This document shows, piece by piece, positions 1 to 10,159 of a stretch of DNA of 47,005 nucleotides. Position numbers and translations under genes: made by a program. Numbering within the stretch: position 1 is the first letter of the stretch; the number at the start of each line of letters is the position of its first letter. The stretch covers positions 1 through 47,005 of the forward strand of contig NXFV01001713.1 of NCBI GenBank assembly GCA_002803225.1. Reading direction: 5' to 3'. Below the pieces are notes generated by a model that ran no database searches, was not told the origin of the DNA, and saw only the letters and a program-made list of their open reading frames with translations. Source of the DNA: Gamarada debralockiae (lineage: Eukaryota > Ascomycota > Leotiomycetes > Helotiales > Hyphodiscaceae).

Positions 1-2393
1 GCGCCATTCTACACAGGTCGACGAAGACACTGCAGCCTTGCTCAAACTCTTCGAGGAGGTAAATTATACTGTGACATCTGTGTCAATCCTAAGAGACAGA
101 CACAAGGGTTGGTATCGCCTCCAGAAAGAGCTCTCGAATTTTGTGGGAAAGTACGATGATAATCCAAACGACGACGTTTTATTTCTCGTTCATTATAACG
201 GACATGGATCGATTCGCAATAAGAAGTCCTACTGGCACCCGTAAGTACTCCCTCATCCATTGGACAATAACATGTCGATCATTCAATCCACAACAGCGAC
301 TACAAATTCGGGAGAAGTCTTCTGTGGAACTAAGATTCTAATCGTTCTTTCGAGTTCAACAATGAACGCCGAAGATGTCAAGGATAGTTCTAAGCTACCC
401 TAAATATCCTGGTTTAATCATTGAAACGGACAGCACGATTATTTTCTTTTGCATTCCGATCAATCCAATATTCCCGTCTTGAAATTATCCTACATCAAGA
501 GCTCACGAACTTAACAGAACCGGCTTTGCCGCTGCACCGAGTGATCCCTCTGATCGAGCATCCGAGCAAAACGGACCGACTATAGAGTATGACGACGTAC
601 GCAAAATCTTCGATTCAGTTATCGATCAAGACATATTATTTGTTCTTGATTGTTGTTACGCTGGTGCAGCAGCCAACAGATCAAAGGGCCCAAGCAATAC
701 CATTGAGGTGAGTTATTCGGGGAGTAAAATACCCCTTTTCCCTCAACATCCAAATCGTTGGCTTCGTCTCAACGATTCCGACGACTGTATCATGAGCCAT
801 GGCTCCTAGAACAGCTTCCAAACCGAGTGAACAATTGCTGACTCCAGATTATAGCTTCTCGCAGCCTGTGGGAGTGAAGACAGGACTCCTGCTGTGGACT
901 CCTTCACAGCTAGGTTCGTCAACTGCTTTAGGGCGCAACTAAAGATAGACCCTGTGTTCCAAGTAGGATGGCTCTTTGGGTCTATCACGAATATCTCTCA
1001 GAAACCAACTCCGCTTCACGTCAACCTGAATAAGAGCCCTACTAGCATCTGCTTGTCATCTTTGGCAGTACCGAACCCTGAAGACCTCGCCGTGACGGTG
1101 AGTGGAAATGGCACACTTTCTCCACCGTCAGTACTCGATGCTGGAAGCCCAAGCTCGCCCGGATCGACAACAGCCTTGTCCACCTTTTCGGACGACAAGA
1201 GTATTTCCGACGTAACAAAACCCACTAGCGCACAACCTGACGGCATTCCACCGGACCACTGGAACTACGAAGTCCTGATAACTGTGAAACTGCTAGGAGA
1301 CATCCTCCCAGAAAAGAGGGGTTGGCACCTCGAATTCCCTTCGAATCAAGTACAGGGCGTGAAGGCAGTCAAGGTCCGTTCGATGTTCTCGACGAAATCG
1401 ACACTGCTGTTGGTCACCATGCCCATCAGATGCTGGGTTCTTCTCCCAGATAACCCGGCATACACGTTCATTGACTTCGTTCGGAGCGACGACCTACTCA
1501 ATCCGCGCGGCCTGCCAGAACCGGCACCGCAACCATCACCAAGCGATATCCAGGGGGTGGCGCGTTCAGACTCAGATAACAGCAACAAAGCACCGGATCA
1601 TTTGCCGCACATCATTGCTGCTATTAAGGACTTCTTCGAAAATAAACACGAAACGAAGGAGAAACCTCCTGGGCCTATGCGCCGCATATCCTCAAGAATT
1701 GGTCTGCATTCATCTTCATCACGTCTCGAAAACGATCCAAGGTTTGAATACGTCCGGCACATCATGCAGCAACTTGTCGTTATCCGCAATGAACACGACG
1801 AGTCTCATGTTAGCTATGACTTGCATTTCACCGAGGAGAAGAAACTGTTTGAGAGGTGCAAGAAACATTTGATTAAAGAGGTGCTTCATAGCGCCGCATC
1901 GAACAATAAAGGCGAGCTGGAGAACACAGTTACTGCTGAGCTTGATCAGCTTGAGAGAGAAGTCCTTGAACTCGTCGAGGTCGACAAAAAACGTCCCAAA
2001 ATTGAGCCTAGAGTTCCTTCTGACAGCGCCAAACCCAAGGCTCAAACCCAACACAGGCAACCATCCAGCGTCTCTCATATCTCGAAACATGAGCCTATTC
2101 CGGAAGATACGGAGGCTAAAGCTAGTCCGCAGATGAAGCCCCGAACTGATTCCGGGAATGTTGCAACCGGACTTCCTAGGACGGATTCGACGAAATCAAG
2201 ACAAACTACGCCGAGATCAGATTCGAGTAATTTGTTGAACTTTCTTGGAAGGAAGTGGTCGAGAGATAGCGGGCGCTCGAACTCGCCCATGACGAGTCCT
2301 ATGCATAGCCCTAGGGCTTCGGGATATCTATCTTATCCTGGAATTTCGACTCCTTCTCAAGCGTGGAGAGGAGGTTGGGTAAATGAATTATGA
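1..2393 (+). CDS. Caspase-like (peptidase C14) domain protein, 5' partial
   Basis: The frame is open to the left edge (codons begin at base 2), so the N-terminus lies outside. Proposed exons are 2-240, 518-707 and 855-2393; joins 240/518 and 707/855 keep frame. The first exon has the catalytic-His segment VHYNGHG (His codon 203-205). The second has LDCCYAG (Cys codon 654-656), the two catalytic elements of the caspase/metacaspase fold. The third begins LLAACGSEDRTP, the usual strand after the Cys in fungal C14 proteins. Downstream are a beta-rich stretch (about 1255-1500), a probably helical segment (1590-1980) and a Ser/Pro-rich disordered tail. Such proteins are thought to act in regulated death or stress signalling; specificity is unknown. 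The 277-nt first intron is long for this locus and may hide a small exon. The catalytic pair is intact, so I expect an active fold. Confidence 0.8.
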
Positions 2394-3095
2394 TTTTCAT
2401 GATTTACGTTTATATTGAGGCATTTTGTAATACCTTTGGGCACAGGCTGGACAGCAAGCATCTTGGGCTGTAAGCATGGAGTTTGTGTTTTGGATACCAT
2501 TTTGCATTGTACTAAAAAAAGGCATTGGGCTGGGTTAAAAATTAGTTGGTAATAGGGATCAGGAAAAACCTTAGAGATACAAGATTGTATGAAGTATCAT
2601 CTGAATAATAATCTGTTTGAATTGAACATTGGCCCTGACGCCAAACAAAGTTGAATGTAGTGATGGACTATGGAACAAAAGAGAACATCTATTGAATCTA
2701 TTTGTGTTGTCAAAGAGGACGGATACGACAATGCCACCGAGACTCTCACGTAGGCTCTGAAAGTAGGGGCCTCCTGATGAGGAGTGCTGCTTTGTGCTCA
2801 GTTGAGGGAGGTTGCTTCCGCTCAATCGTTGAGCTACTTGGGTGGTTTAGACTCTACCTTCTGTCTCTGTTAAGCCAGGACTTCGATTGTGTCACGTTGA
2901 TCTAGCTATCGACTCATTTGGTATCATTTCTCTGTAGCTGAACTACCTAACAACGTTTTTGTCCCATCCTCAAGTGAGGCCACAATCCCACCGCCGCATA
3001 TGCAAATCGCTTTCATGAAAACAGAATAGTCTCTCTAAAGCATTTCTCATAAAACCATCCTCAAACGCCTGCAATGCCGAGTTTTGAAATGGAAC
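2394..3095. other. Intergenic, convergent 3' ends
   Basis: About 700 bases separate the stop codons of the caspase-like gene (+) and the CKB gene (-). The stretch must hold both 3' UTRs. I see only short chance reading frames and homopolymer runs, and no RNA gene or repeat. Confidence 0.6.
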
Positions 3096-4837
3096 CTAGG
3101 CATACGTATCGCCATTCGTCGCCTCGATCGACATAGGACTGCCATTCGTTCGAGGTCGGTTCGAAGGTGCCAGTCTTCGTCGAGAAGTAGGCGCTCCATT
3201 CACACCTCCATCATCCTCGCTCTCCTCACCATGTTCGGCAGCATAATTAGCAGCCTCATCTAACTCTGCGATGTTAAGGGGCCGCTTTCTCAACCACGAC
3301 ATTCTAGGACCACTTCTCGCGCGCTCAGAGACCTTGAATCCGTAGATCTTTGGTTCATAGATTTTTCCTCTGCCCAGACCTGGTGCTAGGTTATTGGCGT
3401 TGAAGCCATTGATCTTCTCCTTCTCTTCGCCTTCCGGAGTGTGTACCGATGGTAGTTGTCGGCCTGCTGCAAGAGTATCTGCGCCTTTCTTGCTGATATC
3501 GTATTCGGGGAAGGTGAGGAGGAAAAGGGCACCAAACGTTCGGCCAAAGAAAGCACCATCAACCGTCTGGAACCGCGAGTTGGGGGGGACGTAAACATCC
3601 AGGCAGGAGGGGCAGAACAACTTGACAGTATCTTCACCAGGGACGTCGGACAGTCCTACTGGCAAGGTGCGGACTTGATCGCAGAATGTTCGAGGGCAAA
3701 CGCCGAAGTGTGCGAGTTCGTACTTTTCGGACATTTGTTGGATACCGGCGCGAGAGCAGATAAAGCGTTGATGGATAAGGCCGTAGAGCATTTCTGCCGA
3801 GGATTCGATGATAGAGAGGTCGGATGCCATTCGGTGATGTCTTCGTTCTCTTGCTGCTCTGCTTGTTGTGCGATCTTCACCTTCCATCGACTCTTCTCCC
3901 TCCTCTTCTTCCTCGTCTTCATCTTCATCTTCATCTTCCTCCGGCTCGACATCTAAGATCATCTAAGAAAGAGTTAGAAAAGTTCAACAGCCGGAAAAGT
4001 GAAGAGACGGACCTCTAAAGCCTCCTTGTACATAGCCACCTGAGTCTGTAGACCCGTCAAATTGAAGTCATCCTCTATGAAATCCTCCGAAATCTCTGCA
4101 AAGTATTCATGCCCAAGTAACGAGCAGAAAGATGAGATCCAAGACTCCGGGGTTCCAGAGGAGGAAGACATCTTCTTTCTGTAGTCGCAAAAGCCCTTGT
4201 CACGGAGGAAAGTCAGGTCAGAGAGGTCAAATCGAAGTTTGATATCAACGGCCTCTTGGATGGAATGGCAGTCGTTGAAGAGGGCTAAGATACGGTCGCG
4301 CGCTTGCTGCGGGGAGGTGACAGGGTCGCTATCTCGAAGGTCGGTGAGGTCTATCAGGTGCTTGTAACTCCAACGCAGCTGGCAGATGCAACCAGAAGCG
4401 CAGGTCCAAAGATCAACCAGGCCCTCGATCTCTAGGAGGTGGGGGTGGTCTGGAAGGACTAACGCGGCTTGGAAGCACAAACACTGCTCTGGTGTGCACT
4501 CAGCAAGATGGATGCAAGTCGCGTCGTGGCGGGCGTGAAAGGTATCGAACTTAAGCCAATGAGTTCTGAGCCACTGGAAGCGTCGCTGGGCTGTTGCGAT
4601 GCAATTTTGGAGTTCGCGCTCGATATCTTCGGCAGAAGCACGATCTTGAGGCGGGGTGAATTGCTGAATTTTGCGGCTGATACGACGGCAGAAGTCTTCG
4701 AAACGAAAGCCCTTCTTCTGGCCTGTATTGCTTCCTTGAGATATGTCACTACCGCTGAAGATGCTGCTGTTGTCGGGTGTATCGCCAGAAATAGTAGAGG
4801 AAGGCTGGCGGCCTGATGAATTCGAAGGGAAGGACAT
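3096..4837 (-). CDS. CKB1: Casein kinase II regulatory subunit beta, with possible long N-terminal extension
   Basis: Regulatory beta subunit of the CK2 Ser/Thr kinase tetramer. Exons on the minus strand are 4837-4013 and 3962-3096, with a phase-0 intron of 50 nt. Conserved CKB begins at an ATG at 4171 (MSSSSGTPESWISSFC), followed by GHEYFAEISEDFIEDDFNL and, after the intron, an acidic run, the Zn-ribbon cysteines (C142, C147, C170, C173 counted from 4171) and the dimer segment ending in KIYGFKVSERARS. From 4171 the product is 341 residues, the usual length in Pezizomycotina. The same frame stays open another 222 codons upstream to an ATG at 4837, giving 563 residues. That extension has a Ser-rich start, then a Cys-rich, probably helical part that I do not recognise. 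Both ATGs have a purine at -3. The CKB assignment is firm; which start is used is not decided by sequence. Confidence 0.93.
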
Positions 4838-5430
4838 CGCTGAGGTTAATTTGTGTTGTTATCAATTTGGGCGTGTGAATAGTAGAACGCCAACTGAAAA
4901 TCCCCTTCCAAAAAGCTCGACAGAACGAATAACTTCACACGACTTATCTTTCAAAAGTGAAGTGATACTTGAAATTTTTTTTATTTTGTGCATGGAGCTA
5001 GGATTGAAATAACTGCAATGGCCGGATCCAAGGGACATTTTGCTCAACTATGGTCTCAATGAAGCACACTCTCTCAGGGATGAAGTACCTCAATTGTTTT
5101 TTGTATAAAAACGCCCAGACAGCCCAAGCTATATCATTAATCTTAAAATGCCCGTCGGAGAGGGGACCCTGTACATAGTGTTTCTATATCCTATCTCCCC
5201 TTCTCCAGCTTGTACAAGTACACCCGATGTCTTGAACTTTCAACATTGCTCCAAATTATCAGCTCAGCACGTTCTACTCTCATGCTCATGCCTAGTCATT
5301 GACTATCAAACCCCTATCCTAGGACCAGGGCCAGATTCGGAAGGGCTAGCGTCTTTATCGCTTTCTTCGGATGTTGAACATGGAAATCGGAGAGGGTTTG
5401 CATACTCATACCCTTGATTTGAATCGCATT
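4838..5430. other. Intergenic, upstream of the CKB frame
   Basis: This 593-base gap lies between the CKB frame and the stop of the JmjC gene, both on the minus strand. It should contain the CKB promoter if the 4837 ATG is used, plus the JmjC 3' UTR. No further gene is supported. Confidence 0.5.
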
Positions 5431-6453
5431 TCAGCGGAACCACCAGTTGACAGAAGCATTAACACCTGTACCAATGCTCTTAATGCTATGCCACCATCCT
5501 TTCGGAATGAACAAAGCATCTCCCGGACCAACAACCACCTCATGGCCCTCTTTCCCCACGGGTTGCCCCCAAACCGATTCGTCAAGGGCATCTCTTTCCG
5601 GACCCTCCATCATTTCTTCTCCTCTTAAGGTTGATGGAGACCATTGTCCAATGCTCTGTTGTACTTCCCGGAATATTGCTGCCCCAACGCTTGGTTTGAA
5701 GATCCTTACGCGCTTGCTGCTTGCCAATTGTACGAACAGATTCGGATTCGGATCTTTGTGAAGAGGTGTGTAGGTTGGCGGTATGCCCATCCAAATGTTC
5801 GAGTCGTAGATATCACCCTTCCCAGCTTCCTTCACCAGTTTTGGGGTTGGTAAATCATCTTGCAATTGATTCGGCAAATCCGCAATCTGAGCTTGTGCAA
5901 TGTAGAGTTGTTGTGTGGACCCCAATCTGCAAGCCTGCAAGAAGAGTGATAGAGGCGCATTGAATCTGTGAAATGCGCCAGCTGGTGAGCCTTTGGTCAA
6001 TTCGTCCAAAATCTTTGTAAAATCCTGCGATCCTCCGCCAGAGTCTTGACTCCTGATCCCATTGTCAATGACACGTGTGTGGCTGCTCTTTGAGTCGACA
6101 ATACATTCGTATGGCAGGATTGTTGTGCCGAAGCGTGACAGATAGCGGTGTGAGAGAGCGGGAGCTTGACTCGAAGATCCTGATTCAGCGTTGATTGGGT
6201 CGAACCACTTTGCGGCTGCCGGTATTGAGCATCCCAATAATCCAATGTGGGCTGATGAGGTCTTTGTAGCGGTTTTCGTCGTTATGAGGGCAGGTTTCTC
6301 TGGGATGAAAGCTTTCTGACGGAACTCTTGGATGTCTATTGAATCGATTGGGCCGCGAAGGGTGTCAACTGATTGAAGAGCTACCCCGCCCTGTAAAGAG
6401 CAAAATCGCCGTAATAGCTGTGACTTTGGAATGGTTGTAATGACCTTGCGCAT
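5431..6453 (-). CDS. JmjC/cupin-8 type Fe(II)/2-oxoglutarate oxygenase, probably mitochondrial
   Basis: A single-exon frame of 340 residues. The N-terminus (MRKVITTIPKSQLLRRFCS) is basic, Ser/Thr-containing and free of acidic residues, which fits a mitochondrial presequence. The C-terminal half has cupin-8/JmjC hallmarks: a metal-binding HxD in PLHKDPNPNLF (H232, D234), the segment ALFIPKGWWHSIKS with the distal His (H322), and the final strand NASVNWWF. The family comprises JMJD5- and FIH-like hydroxylases of proteins or RNA; the substrate here cannot be read from sequence. The start ATG directly precedes the presequence-like stretch. The gene diverges from the flavin monooxygenase to the right across 652 bases. 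The fold is well supported, the substrate is not. Confidence 0.85.
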   Translation of the reverse strand: MRKVITTIPKSQLLRRFCSLQGGVALQSVDTLRGPIDSIDIQEFRQKAFIPEKPALITTKTATKTSSAHIGLLGCSIPAAAKWFDPINAESGSSSQAPALSHRYLSRFGTTILPYECIVDSKSSHTRVIDNGIRSQDSGGGSQDFTKILDELTKGSPAGAFHRFNAPLSLFLQACRLGSTQQLYIAQAQIADLPNQLQDDLPTPKLVKEAGKGDIYDSNIWMGIPPTYTPLHKDPNPNLFVQLASSKRVRIFKPSVGAAIFREVQQSIGQWSPSTLRGEEMMEGPERDALDESVWGQPVGKEGHEVVVGPGDALFIPKGWWHSIKSIGTGVNASVNWWFR

Positions 6454-7105
6454 GACTTTGCATCAGACGTGGGAGGCTGATAAGCTCACCCTTTCAGGTG
6501 GTAGAAAGGTTTCGGGAGGCGTTCTGCACCCGTCGTGTGGCAGCCGAGGGGTCGTGACACGGACAACGGCTTTTATCCTAAAATTCAACAACATGGGAGC
6601 AAGTACCACGTCAGAAAGCAAAGTGCAGCGTGAAGTTTCAAAATCTCATGTGAAAAATGAAATGTTTCAATTCCGGATAACCTTCCTATTTTAGTACAGG
6701 TTTCGCCAAAGCGGTAATTCCTTTCACTGCCTCGGTTGGTCTTCATGCGTGGGTCGGAATGTCTACATCGAAATTGCGGGGAAGGATTACTCTGAGGAGC
6801 GAGGAAGGAGAGAGGGGAGGTTGGGGTAGGCCACGCCACTGCCAAAATGGCATCGCTCGGATCACTCCAATATCTAACCTGGGTCCCCTGGGCCCTTCGC
6901 TCTCGAACTGTCACAGCAAGTGTCAAACACTTGGACCCACGCCGGCCTTCAGATGATATCTTTGACGCGCTTATCTAGCTCCAGATGTCTTCTTTTCTAG
7001 ATGAACGTCCTGCCGTTGTGAGTTCATGCTCTCCTGATTGTTCCTCTGCTTCTAGGAGTTCTTCTGTACAGAGATCACTCCTGCTGACAGCTCGGGCCAA
7101 CAAAG
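6454..7105. other. Divergent intergenic region
   Basis: This 652-base gap lies between the start codons of the JmjC gene (-) and the flavin monooxygenase (+) and presumably contains both promoters. Reading frames here are short and show no family resemblance. Confidence 0.5.
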
Positions 7106-9323
7106 ATGTACGGCAAGACGATACGAAAGGATAATGGCAACGATGCCAATAGCTACACATACTATCCGGTTCTCGTCATTGGCGCTGGAGAATCTGGAAT
7201 TGCTATGGGATGTCGTTTGAAGGAAGTCCTTGGTTTCGATCAATTCCGTATCATCGACAGGCAATCTGGAATTGGGGGAACTTGGTGGATCAACAGATAC
7301 CCAGGAGTTGCTTGTGACGTGTGAGTCCTCAATTCACTTAATATCTCTGAACGAAGTCTCCCTAGCACTCGTATTTTATCTTCGCAAGCTACTCAGCGAT
7401 TGTGTTTTGCTTGCGAACAAGTTCAAAGCACTTGGATACCCTCTTCCAGGAAATAAGCTGACAACACTTTACAGTCCAGCGATCTTCTACTCCTTCTCAT
7501 TTTGTCCCAACCCCAAATGGACGACATTCTACCCCGAGGGGCGCGAGATCGTGAAGTACCTTCAGGGCGTCTGCGAACAATACCAAATCGTCGACAAGAT
7601 CCAACTCAACACCGATGTACGCGAAGTAAAATGGTTGGAATCCGAAAACGTTTGGGAAATCACATTACAGCATCTCATGGTTGGCGCTGGCGACCTCAGC
7701 GAATACGATAGAGCCCAGAAGATCAAGACCCAAGGGCCAGACTCTGTATACATCGCCCAGGAGACAATCAGAGCCAAAGTCGTGGTGAGCTGTGTGGGTG
7801 GGCTGGTGGAACCCAAAATATGGCCAGACACCGTCCCAGGCAAAGACAAATTCCAGGGCAAAATATTTCACTCAGCAAGATGGAGATATGATGTGGATCT
7901 CAAGGATAAGGACGTGGTAGTCGTTGGCACTGGCTGTAGTGCCGCACAATTCGTGCCTCGATTGACGAAAGAATACGGCGCGAAGTCAGTCACCCAATTA
8001 ATGCGATCTCCACCCTGGGTTGTCCCGCGAACAATACCTCCCTTTGGGAACAAAGGCTGGGAGAAGTGGTCACCTTGGCTCAACACCTACGTGCCAGGCT
8101 TTGGTAAGACCATCCGCAATCTGATAGCCGTTGGAGCGGAGTACGATTGGCGACTTTTCGGCTCTGGCGAATTCAGCCAGAAGGAGCGGAAGAAGTTGGA
8201 GGACGAACTCTTGGCTCGCATGAAGAAAATTGTACCCGAGAAGTATCATGAGATCTTGACTCCGGATTATGGGGTTGGATGTAAGAGACGGATCTTCGAT
8301 GCAACTTGGCTTCCTGGTCTCAATGACCCCACAATCGAACTTACCACTCTCCCGCTTACTAGTATTGGAGAGAAAACCGTCACCCTGGGTCCTGGGCGCA
8401 CCTACCCGGACCCCAAAAACACTACCAGCTCCGCCCCTACACACGAAGTCACTATCCCAGCCGACGTTATCATCCTGGCGAATGGATTCCAAACTACAAA
8501 ATGGCTTCACCCTCTTGACATTACCGGAAGAGACGGCAGGAAGCTACATGATGTATTCGACGCGCAAGGCGGGCCTTCGATGTATATGGGCATGGCACTT
8601 GACGGCTTTCCCAACTTCTTTACGATATTTGGCCCGAATACAGTCACTGGTCACTCGTCAGTCATTCTTGCTTCGGAGAACATGGTCAACATGAGTTTGA
8701 AATTCATCAAGCCTATCCTTGCGGGAGATGTTATTCGAACGGAGATCAAAAAAGAGGCGCAGCTTGAGTGGAACAGAGATACTCAAGGTGCTCTGAAGAA
8801 GAGAGTTTGGAATACTGGAGGATGTAGGTCTTGGTACCAGACTGCAGAGGTTCGTCGTCTTTGTTTCCTTTCTTCCTCATGAGTTGCGAGACATGGCTCA
8901 CTTCCAAACCTCGCGCCTCCCGAATCAAATTCGGTAGTCCAAGATCCCCTTCAAAAGACGTTATGCTGACTTTGAGATTCTGAACAGGGCTGGAACTCAA
9001 CAATGTACCCGTAAGTTATCCGCGTTTCCGCCACTACTTTCCATGTTTATCTAACTAACTCTTGTAGATATACTCAAATATGGTTTGGTCTACGGTGCAT
9101 GTTCCCTACTTGGAGTGACTGGGACATCACGTATACCTCCAAGGGACTCGCCAAGAAGAGAGCAAAGACTACTTTTAGATATCTCGCATATATTGCAGCG
9201 ATTGTCGGTATCATCCGCCTGTGGCGGAATGGCCACAGCGTGAAGGATTTGCTGAAGGTATATGTTAGACAAGCGTTACTTACTGGAGCTGTCATTTTGC
9301 AGACTGTTGGCAGTAAGGTATAA
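7106..9323 (+). CDS. Baeyer-Villiger-type flavin monooxygenase with C-terminal hydrophobic tail
   Basis: FAD- and NADPH-dependent monooxygenase that should insert oxygen next to a carbonyl. Exons 7106-7320, 7475-8849, 8988-9010 and 9068-9323 give 622 residues with all phases closing. The FAD Rossmann motif VIGAGESG is at residues 24-31, followed by GIGGTWWINRYPGVACDV, typical of the family. The Baeyer-Villiger fingerprint FxGxxxHxxxW is present as FQGKIFHSARW (residues 198-208), and the NADPH Rossmann motif VVGTGCSAAQ follows near 220. GGCRSWY and GWNSTMYP mark the C-terminal region. The last 80 residues contain a hydrophobic stretch (YLAYIAAIVGIIRLW), suggesting membrane association. Exon 3 is only 23 nt and is easily missed. 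The substrate is unknown, and neighbours do not form a recognisable secondary-metabolite cluster. Confidence 0.93.
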
Positions 9324-9460
9324 TGGGCAGGTAGATTAGAACAAATTCATTCTTGAGACAGAAGACCATTCGATTCAAATCGTTCAATCAGATTCAGCGG
9401 ACATCCGTCTTTCCTTACCCGTAGTTCCATGCCACAGCACATCCTAATCATTATGACCCC

Positions 9461-10159
9461 TTACTTCGTCTCCACCGCAGCAGCTCTCTTCTTCTCCTCC
9501 TTCATAGCCTTTATTTTCTTAAACAAACTCAAATCCAACAAAACCCTCTCTCCCATCCACGTAGCTCTCTGCGTATGATCTCGCTCTTCCTCCTCATGTT
9601 CGCCTGTCACGGGATCCACCGTATTTGGATGAATTAACACACTCAAAGGACCCCTATTTATCACCAGCCAAGGAATGAAAGCTCCGAATTGAGCGGGAGT
9701 GAAGAGATTTACTTCGAACATGGCGATTGGGTGGGGCCCTACGGGCTCCTCCCAGAATCTGTAGATACGGAGTTCGGGGACTGTTGGTTTTAGTTTGGGG
9801 TGGAATGAAGGGTACAGGGAGGGAGGCATACATTCTCTTCTAATCCTCTCCCATAATTCGCGTGCGAATTGCATCTGGGTCGGGTTCTTCTGGAAGTAGT
9901 AGATGTGGATATCACTGGGATACAGTCAGCCTCACGATTTTGTTTTTTGGTGGTTATTGAGGAGGAATTAGAAGACTTACAATCCACCTCTGATTCCCTT
10001 ATCAAGAGGATCTGTAAACTGCTCATAGCTCTTGCTCAATATCCCCGTCTGTGGGTTGACATAGCTCTTTCCATCCGCAGCCTTCTCATCCGGCAGAGGT
10101 GGGGCATTCTCGTAGCCTGCTAGAGGTGAGGGGTAGCTGTATGCTGATGGGTCTGCCAT
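9461..10159 (-). CDS. DOPA 4,5-dioxygenase family protein
   Basis: Exons on the minus strand are 10159-9981 and 9914-9461, with a 66-nt intron, giving 210 residues in frame. Exon 2 starts in DIHIYYFQKNP and carries ELRIYRFWEEPVGPHP, MFEVNLFTPAQFGAFIPWL and NRGPLSVLIHPNT, which are the conserved blocks of the fungal/bacterial DOPA dioxygenase family. The His residues in DIHIYYF, GPHP and LIHPN are the likely metal ligands. Characterised members open the aromatic ring of DOPA during betalain-like pigment formation; many fungal members are uncharacterised. About 60 Pro/Tyr-rich residues precede the domain. It converges on the flavin monooxygenase with 137 bases between stops, so coordinated regulation is not implied. 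Confidence 0.9.

Noticed and set aside
7106..10159. Flavin monooxygenase plus DOPA dioxygenase as a small biosynthetic cluster
   Set aside because: They converge, no backbone synthase, transporter or dedicated regulator is adjacent, and neighbours are housekeeping genes.
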